Origin: an uncultured beta proteobacterium
GTDB lineage: Bacteria; Pseudomonadota; Gammaproteobacteria; Burkholderiales; Burkholderiaceae
Length of the DNA stretch: 11,427 nucleotides
Direction of reading: 5' to 3'
Assembly (NCBI GenBank): GCA_903944255.1
Contig: CAJARE010000222.1
Span: 1-11,427 of the forward strand
The notes beneath the pieces are model-generated. The model had not been told where the DNA came from. It did no database searches and saw only the letters and a list, made by a program, of their open reading frames with translations. Below are positions 6,992 to 11,427 of this stretch, in pieces. A program made the position numbers and the translations under genes. How positions within the stretch are numbered: the stretch's first letter is position 1; each line of letters starts with the position of its first letter.

Positions 6992-7015
6992 GTTCATTAA
7001 CCTTGTTCATCTTTT

Positions 7016-7018
7016 AGG
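7016..7018 (+). promoter_or_regulatory. Ribosome binding site supporting the TTG start of murI
   Basis: AGG at 7016-7018 stands six bases before the TTG at 7025. No in-frame ATG or GTG lies close by, and the glutamate racemase family conserves the sequence from the third or fourth residue onward, so TTG is the likely start. Confidence 0.6.
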
Positions 7019-7024
7019 TACACG

Positions 7025-7831
7025 TTGGCACTCATCGGCGTATTTGATTCTGGCGTAGGAGGCTTATCCATTTTGGATGAGGCCCTTCGTCAATTGCCGC
7101 AGCACGACTACATCTATTTAGCTGACTCTGCAAACGTCCCTTATGGAGAGCGCTCTAGTGATTGGATTGCAGAACGAAGTATGGTCTTATGTCGCTATCT
7201 TTTAGATCAAGGTTGTGACGCTATAGTGCTTGCTTGTAATACCGCTACTGCACAAGCGATTGCACAAATTCGCAATAGCTTGGCCATTCCAATAATAGGA
7301 GTAGAGCCCGGAATAAAGCCCGCAGCGATGCAAACCCAAAATGGCATTGTGGGTGTCTTAGCTACCGAAGCCACCTTAAAGAGCGACAAGTTCAACGCCT
7401 TGTTGGCCACACTGCCTAGCAACTGTCAGTTCATCAAGCAAGCAGGTGCTGGCTTGGTGCCGCTGATTGAAGCAGGCAAAGCCAATAGTGAAGTAACCTT
7501 AGAATTACTAGCTATCCATCTGCAAGGAATTCAAGATGCTGGTGCGGATACTTTGGTTCTAGGATGTACTCACTACCCTTTTTTACGGCGAGCGATTCGT
7601 AAGTTACTCGGCGAATCCATTGTCATCATCGATACGAGTGAGGCAGTGGTTAAGCAACTGAAAAGGCAACTGGAAGCAAAAGCAGTGCCGGATTCTAAAC
7701 ATGGCAAGCAGCAGCTCACTTTTATTAGTAGCAAGGATGAGCAGAGTCTATTAGCAATGGCCAATGAATTAATGTACAGCGATATGCATTCACATCATAT
7801 TCAAGCGAAGTTCTTAGGCAATATCTCATGA
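7025..7831 (+). CDS. murI: Glutamate racemase
   Basis: This cytoplasmic, cofactor-independent enzyme converts L- to D-glutamate for peptidoglycan synthesis. The 268 residues match the family length. G5-VFDSGVGGLSI near the start carries the conserved D8 and S9. The two catalytic cysteines are C71 in ACNTATA and C181 in GCTHYPFL, with H183 beside the second. The start codon is TTG, which may lower expression. The stop TGA overlaps the ATG of tonB as ATGA, so the two are translationally coupled. It follows the fumarase gene by 33 bp. No other cell-wall genes are nearby; the linkage to fumarase and TonB genes looks like operon housekeeping rather than a pathway. Confidence 0.96.
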   Translation: MALIGVFDSGVGGLSILDEALRQLPQHDYIYLADSANVPYGERSSDWIAERSMVLCRYLLDQGCDAIVLACNTATAQAIAQIRNSLAIPIIGVEPGIKPAAMQTQNGIVGVLATEATLKSDKFNALLATLPSNCQFIKQAGAGLVPLIEAGKANSEVTLELLAIHLQGIQDAGADTLVLGCTHYPFLRRAIRKLLGESIVIIDTSEAVVKQLKRQLEAKAVPDSKHGKQQLTFISSKDEQSLLAMANELMYSDMHSHHIQAKFLGNIS

Positions 7832-8544
7832 GTACTTTTCTACAAAAATTAGGCTCCTATATTCCGTTTAATAAAACAGAGCGCATTGTTATTGTTATTG
7901 TGTTGTTACTGCATGTTTTACCTGCTTTAGACTATTTCAACTGGAGTGCAAAGCCAAGCAAGCCAGATGAAGATACACGGGTGATGGCAAATCTAGTGAG
8001 CCCTGAAGCTGCTGATAAGAGCCAGCAGCCCCCAGCCCCAGCCCCACCTCCACCCAAACCAAAGTCTGAGCCTAAGCCCGAACCAAAGAAAAAAACGGTA
8101 GATGAAAAATCTGCCGATAAGCCAAGCTCCGCCCCCACCCAAGCCCAACAGCAGCCCCAAACCCAACCGACTAGCCCACAAACGAAGAGTGAAGTTGCGC
8201 CGCCCACCGCCAATGTGGCGCCTTCGACCACCGGCGGTGCCAGTGGCACACCCATTCAGACCGACATTGGTAAACTGGTTGTCGTCTATCAGCCTGATGC
8301 TGATGCTTACTATCCTTCGTTTTCAAAGCGCTCAGGCGAGCAAGGTGAGGTGGTTGTGAAACTAATTATCGATGAAACTGGATCCGTTGAAGATGTTGCA
8401 ATGCTGAGTTCAAGTACTTTTCCCAGATTGGATCGCGCAGCATCAGAAATTGGCAAACGTTATCGCTTCAAGCCGTTTTTAGTAAATGGAACGCCAACCA
8501 GAATTTCTACTAACCTTTTAATCAAATTTAATTTAAAGAATTAA
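7828..8544 (+). CDS. tonB: Energy transducer TonB
   Basis: This protein spans the periplasm and passes proton-motive energy from ExbB-ExbD to outer-membrane receptors. The 238 residues have the standard three parts. A cytoplasmic N-terminus leads to one membrane helix at about residues 19-37 that contains H29, in line with the conserved membrane histidine of TonB. A proline/lysine-rich periplasmic linker covers about 67-120. A C-terminal TonB domain covers about 160-236, with Y162-P163, GEVVVKLIIDETGSV and RYRFKPFLVNGTP. The strongly repetitive proline codons of the linker make long false reading frames on the opposite strand. The start overlaps the murI stop, and exbB begins five bases after its stop. 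No TonB-dependent receptor or Fur-box candidate was recognised here, so the ligand is unknown. Confidence 0.93.
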   Translation: MSTFLQKLGSYIPFNKTERIVIVIVLLLHVLPALDYFNWSAKPSKPDEDTRVMANLVSPEAADKSQQPPAPAPPPPKPKSEPKPEPKKKTVDEKSADKPSSAPTQAQQQPQTQPTSPQTKSEVAPPTANVAPSTTGGASGTPIQTDIGKLVVVYQPDADAYYPSFSKRSGEQGEVVVKLIIDETGSVEDVAMLSSSTFPRLDRAASEIGKRYRFKPFLVNGTPTRISTNLLIKFNLKN

Positions 8545-8549
8545 TAACT

Positions 8550-9242
8550 ATGAATACACCATTTGGCTTAGCAAATCTTTGGCTTGAAGGTGACGCCGTT
8601 ACGCGTTTTGTAGCGCTAGCCTTGCTCTTCTGCTCGATCGTAACCTGGGTCATTTTGCTCACCCGCTTTTGGGAGTTACGTAATATGCGTAAATTCTCCC
8701 CTCAGCTTGAAAAATTCTGGCAGGCGACCTCTTTTGAGCAGGGTCTGCAAGCGTTTAGTGAGCACGCCAATAATCCTTACTATCAAATTGCTAAGGCATC
8801 CACTGAAGCATCACTCCATCATCAAAGCCAAGCCGCTCATCATCGCGAACTTTTGCAAACACTGAACTACTCTGAGTGGATGGCTAGAAGTATCAAAAAT
8901 AGCATTGATGGCATTGCCGCTAAACTTCAAAAAGGCCTGACCTTCTTGGGCTCTACGGGGGCAACCTCCCCCTTCATTGGTCTCTTTGGTACCGTTTGGG
9001 GAATCTATCACGCTCTTGTCGCAATTAGCAGTTCTGGAAGTGCACAGATTGACCAAGTAGCTGGCCCCATTGGTGAAGCATTGATCATGACTGCTTTAGG
9101 TCTTGCAGTAGCGATTCCGGCGGTACTTGGATTTAATACCATTAATCGTAGCAATAAGTTACTAGTAACCGATCTCAATCGTTTTGGAAATGACTTGCTA
9201 GCCTATTTTGTTACTGGTGCACGCGTTCATTCTGGAGATTAG
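8550..9242 (+). CDS. exbB: Biopolymer transport protein ExbB (MotA/TolQ/ExbB family)
   Basis: This is the proton-channel scaffold of the inner-membrane TonB complex; family members form a pentamer around an ExbD dimer. The 230 residues show three membrane helices at about 20-40, 132-156 and 174-197, with a large cytoplasmic loop between the first two. The core signature is clear: G137-ATSPFIGLFGTVWGIYHAL, then G172-PIGEALIMTALGLAVAIP. T148, E176 and T181 match residues known to matter in E. coli ExbB, at the same numbers. A weak ribosome binding site and the five-base gap from tonB suggest reinitiation by coupling. TolQ is the main alternative, but the partner upstream is TonB and no tolA, tolB or pal is present. 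Confidence 0.93.
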   Translation: MNTPFGLANLWLEGDAVTRFVALALLFCSIVTWVILLTRFWELRNMRKFSPQLEKFWQATSFEQGLQAFSEHANNPYYQIAKASTEASLHHQSQAAHHRELLQTLNYSEWMARSIKNSIDGIAAKLQKGLTFLGSTGATSPFIGLFGTVWGIYHALVAISSSGSAQIDQVAGPIGEALIMTALGLAVAIPAVLGFNTINRSNKLLVTDLNRFGNDLLAYFVTGARVHSGD

Positions 9243-9244
9243 CC

Positions 9245-9658
9245 ATGTCCTTTAATCTGCAAAATGAACAAAATGAAGACAGCATCATGGCTGAAATTAA
9301 CATGACACCGATGGTGGACGTCATGTTGGTATTGTTAATTATCTTTATTATTACCTTGCCAGTGATGCAGCAGGCAGTGAAGGTTGAGCTACCAAAAGCC
9401 AACAGTGTGCGTAATGAAATCAAACCAGAATCTGTGCAGTTATCGATTGATGCTAATGGGAAGATTTTTTGGAACAGTACGGCGATTGATCTCAAGACCT
9501 TTGATGGTTATGCAGAAAAAGCGGCTCAGAAAGAACCCCAACCTGAGATTAATTTGCGTGCCGATAAATCTGTTAAATATGAATACGTAGCACAGGTCTT
9601 GGCTGCTTCTCGTCGTGCAGGATTAACCAAGCTGGGTTTTGTGACTGATCCCAATTAA
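9245..9658 (+). CDS. exbD: Biopolymer transport protein ExbD
   Basis: This protein completes the proton-driven motor with ExbB and contacts TonB in the periplasm. The 137 residues have a short cytoplasmic N-terminus, one membrane helix at about 22-42 and a periplasmic domain to the end. The motif INMTPMVDVMLVLLIIFII holds D25, the essential membrane aspartate, at the same position as in E. coli ExbD. The C-terminal part reads NLRADKSVKYEYVAQVLAASRRAGLTKLGFVT, typical of the ExbD/TolR fold. GGAG at 9234-9237, inside the end of exbB, is seven bases before the ATG, and only two bases separate the genes. No hairpin terminator follows before the convergent gene 12 bp downstream. Confidence 0.94.
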   Translation: MSFNLQNEQNEDSIMAEINMTPMVDVMLVLLIIFIITLPVMQQAVKVELPKANSVRNEIKPESVQLSIDANGKIFWNSTAIDLKTFDGYAEKAAQKEPQPEINLRADKSVKYEYVAQVLAASRRAGLTKLGFVTDPN

Positions 9659-9670
9659 AGAAGAAGGTCC

Positions 9671-10132
9671 TTAAGGCTGTGCAACGCACTGCTCTTCATA
9701 GGATTTAGTGCCATCACCGAGTCTTGCACCTAGTATTCCGCCTTGGATAGTGTCGAGCTTACGTAACCTTCCTGTTTCACGATCAATCGTCACTATAGAT
9801 ATAACGGATCCTGCCGAATAAGATATTCCTTCCAGAACCTCGGCATCAAATTGAGTGATTAATAAATAAGAGGCTTTTTGTTTAGTGATAGTGACATTTT
9901 TAACAAACTGTCGACTGTCAGTTCGATTTATATCTAAGTCACGCCCATCCAAATAAACTTTTGGCCTGGAATTTGCCGAGCTAGCGCTCTGCATTTTGAG
10001 CTCATAGGTTTCTGAAAAATCCCGCTCGATATGAGTACACATCAATATCAGTGTATTTGCTAATATCTCAGAGGCAAAAAATAGTTGTAACAAAACCATC
10101 ATCAGAAGGCGGCAAAGGGATGGATTGTTCAT
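9671..10132 (-). CDS. Exported protein of unknown function
   Basis: I do not recognise this 153-residue protein. It begins with a signal-peptide-like segment (R8, hydrophobic 9-20, likely cleavage after I-L-A at residue 25), so it probably acts in the periplasm or outside the cell. The mature part is soluble, mixed beta-like, without membrane helices or repeats. It holds two cysteines, C32 near its start and C149 near its end, which could join the termini in a disulfide (inference). A loose lipobox reading is not supported, since no cysteine follows the cleavage site. It converges on exbD with 12 bp between stop codons, so transcripts from either side could overlap. It diverges from the Bug receptor gene. 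Methionines at 11 and 12 are possible alternative starts but would shorten the signal. Confidence 0.65.
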   Translation of the reverse strand: MNNPSLCRLLMMVLLQLFFASEILANTLILMCTHIERDFSETYELKMQSASSANSRPKVYLDGRDLDINRTDSRQFVKNVTITKQKASYLLITQFDAEVLEGISYSAGSVISIVTIDRETGRLRKLDTIQGGILGARLGDGTKSYEEQCVAQP

Positions 10133-10229
10133 AGCGCTTGCAATAATAAAAAAAGTGAAGATGATCTGATTATCTCAAGCTGATCACTCACGTAAGCCAA
10201 TTTAAAGATAAACTGCACAGACGATACAA

Positions 10230-10259
10230 ATGAAACCTTTTAGCAAGGCACTAAAATGA
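10230..10259 (+). CDS. Possible nine-codon upstream ORF overlapping the Bug receptor start
   Basis: An ATG at 10230 opens nine codons (MKPFSKALK) and stops at TGA 10257-10259, which overlaps the receptor ATG at 10256 as ATGA. Such an arrangement could couple translation of the receptor to the small frame. Its ribosome binding site is weak and so short a frame can arise by chance. It also contains the AAGG that serves the receptor start. Confidence 0.2.
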   Translation: MKPFSKALK

Positions 10260-11248
10260 CCCTATTCCACAGCAAAATGATTCGACTAATTCCTCTGATA
10301 CTCTTATTCAGCTTGAGTACCCAGAGTCAAGCACAAGATCCTGCGGCGACTTATCCTAATAAGACCATCAAAATTATTAGTCCCTTTGCCCCTGGCGGCG
10401 CAACCGATATCCTAGCGCGAACCTTAGCGCAAAAGCTCGGAGAGGCCTGGAAGCAAACTGTCATCGTAGATAACAAGGCTGGTGGTGGTGGCGTAATTGC
10501 AGCTACGGAAGTCGCTAGAGCCGAGAAAGATGGTTACACCCTGCTACTAGGCTCAGTAGGGCCCGTAGAAGTCTTACCAAGCATTATGAAAAAGGTGCCT
10601 TACGACCCTGAAAGAGATTTTGCTGGCGTAGATATCTTGGTCAACGTAGAGAATGTAGTCGTTGTGAACCCCCAAGTTCCCGTCAAAAATATCCCCGAAC
10701 TGATTGCTTATGCCAAGGCCAATCCCGGGAGGCTACACTCTGGATCATCAGGGATTGCTACAACAGGCCATCTCTCTTTGGAAGTCTTTAACCAGCTTAC
10801 TGGGGTAGATATTGTGCATGTGCCCTATAGGGGTGGTGCGCCTGTTACTACCGCCTTACTAGCGGGCGATATTGAATTGAGCTTTTCTACAGTCCCCGCA
10901 GCTATTCAGTACATCAAGTCGGGAAAACTCCGAGCAATTGCAGTCACTGGCGATAAACCACTTGATGCATTACCAGGCATTAAACCCATCAAAGATCAAG
11001 GCGTGCCAGGCTTTAAAGTGAGCTCATGGTACGGCATCTTAGCACCTAGCGGTACACCGCCTGCAATCATTAATAAGATCAATCTTGAGCTTGGGAAAAT
11101 TATTGCTATGCCAGATATCAAGGCCAAACTACTTGAGCAGGGCTGGACAACGGTGCACACTACGCCAGCACAAATGAATAAGCAAATTCAGTCAGAAATT
11201 CAGGAGTGGAAGATAGTCATTAATAAAGCAGGTATTACCCTTGACTAA
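10256..11248 (+). CDS. Bug-family tripartite tricarboxylate transporter substrate-binding protein
   Basis: This is a periplasmic solute receptor of the TctC/Bug family, two lobes closing around a ligand that is usually a carboxylate. The 330 residues start with a signal peptide cut near S-Q-A26. The family hallmarks follow: Y33-PNKTIKIISPFAPGGATD-51 with the GGATD loop, V71-DNKAGGGGVIAATEVA-87, D92-GYTLL, HVPYRGGAP at 188-196, and the C-terminal YGILAPSGTPPAIINKIN. AAGG lies seven bases before the ATG; M8 could also start, and both give a good signal. Bug receptors have expanded greatly in Burkholderiales, mostly without adjacent tctA/tctB, and none are seen here, so the ligand and membrane partner are unknown. 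A flavin-reductase-like gene follows at 21 bp and is probably cotranscribed. Confidence 0.93.
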   Translation: MTLFHSKMIRLIPLILLFSLSTQSQAQDPAATYPNKTIKIISPFAPGGATDILARTLAQKLGEAWKQTVIVDNKAGGGGVIAATEVARAEKDGYTLLLGSVGPVEVLPSIMKKVPYDPERDFAGVDILVNVENVVVVNPQVPVKNIPELIAYAKANPGRLHSGSSGIATTGHLSLEVFNQLTGVDIVHVPYRGGAPVTTALLAGDIELSFSTVPAAIQYIKSGKLRAIAVTGDKPLDALPGIKPIKDQGVPGFKVSSWYGILAPSGTPPAIINKINLELGKIIAMPDIKAKLLEQGWTTVHTTPAQMNKQIQSEIQEWKIVINKAGITLD

Positions 11249-11269
11249 ATATCTTCAACATTATTGAAC

Positions 11270-11427
11270 ATGAATCTTGATCTGACCGCCGCTGATAAAA
11301 AAGATCGCTACAAGCTACTGATGAGTAGCATTCTGCCTCGACCGATTGCCTTAGTAACCACTCAAGACGATGAAGGAAGAGTCAATGCTGCACCATTTAG
11401 TTTTTTTAATATCATGGCAAGCACACC
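11270..11427 (+). CDS. Flavin reductase-like (FMN-binding split barrel) protein, partial
   Basis: Only the first 52 codons are in the window and the frame is open to the right edge. The translated N-terminus, with ILPRPIALVTTQDDEGRVNAAPFSFFNIM, matches the start of flavin reductase-like proteins of the DIM6/NtaB group, which bind FMN in a split-barrel dimer. Members may reduce flavin for a partner oxygenase or act alone; the substrate cannot be inferred. The ribosome binding site is weak, and a TTG two codons upstream is possible as a start. It lies 21 bp after the Bug receptor with no terminator between. Confidence 0.8.
   Translation, partial: MNLDLTAADKKDRYKLLMSSILPRPIALVTTQDDEGRVNAAPFSFFNIMAST

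Noticed and set aside
7932..8255. Long open frames opposite the proline-rich linker of tonB
   Set aside because: They are glycine/tryptophan-rich mirror images of the proline codons in tonB, have no family features, and sit wholly inside a well-supported gene.
1..11427. CRISPR array, insertion sequence, prophage, toxin-antitoxin or defence genes
   Set aside because: No regularly spaced repeats, transposase, phage or toxin motifs were found in any frame I read.

Overview
The window looks like ordinary chromosomal DNA from a free-living, A+T-leaning member of the Burkholderiales. A Polynucleobacter-like freshwater betaproteobacterium fits best. This is inferred from the combination of a Bug-family solute receptor, an NAD-linked formate dehydrogenase subunit of the fused NuoE-NuoF type, class I fumarase, acetyl-CoA synthetase, short intergenic gaps and no mobile DNA; no marker gene proves it.

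Layout. Positions 1-1564 (minus) hold the 5' part of a formate dehydrogenase beta subunit that runs off the left edge, with a nested inverted repeat upstream. Next come a small lipoprotein (1756-1977, minus) and, divergent from it, a secreted DUF1080 protein (2110-2703, plus). A convergent YciI-like gene (2780-3082, minus) and tRNA-Ser(GGA) (3190-3280, minus) follow, with clear hairpin terminators at 2725-2748 and 3160-3181. acs (3329-5302, minus) is divergent from a plus-strand block: class I fumarase, murI, tonB, exbB, exbD (5468-9658). This block is tightly packed (gap of 33 bp, ATGA overlap, gaps of 5 and 2 bp), so at least murI-tonB-exbB-exbD is probably one operon. An unrecognised exported protein (9671-10132, minus) converges on exbD. 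Divergent from it is a Bug-type periplasmic receptor (10256-11248, plus), followed by the start of a flavin-reductase-like split-barrel gene (11270 onward).

How the genes fit together. Formate dehydrogenase would oxidise formate to make NADH. Acs activates acetate to acetyl-CoA, and fumarase is a TCA-cycle step, so these genes suit growth on small organic acids. MurI makes D-glutamate for peptidoglycan. TonB-ExbB-ExbD energises outer-membrane uptake of iron complexes or other large ligands. The Bug receptor would bind a carboxylate-type ligand in the periplasm, but no transporter membrane genes are next to it.

I found no CRISPR array, prophage, transposon, toxin-antitoxin pair or defence island, and no convincing case for an undescribed multi-gene system. 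The items most worth a second look are small: nested inverted repeats before the formate dehydrogenase gene, operator-like palindromes between acs and the fumarase gene, the fum-murI-tonB linkage, two small exported proteins of unknown role, and a nine-codon upstream ORF overlapping the Bug receptor start.
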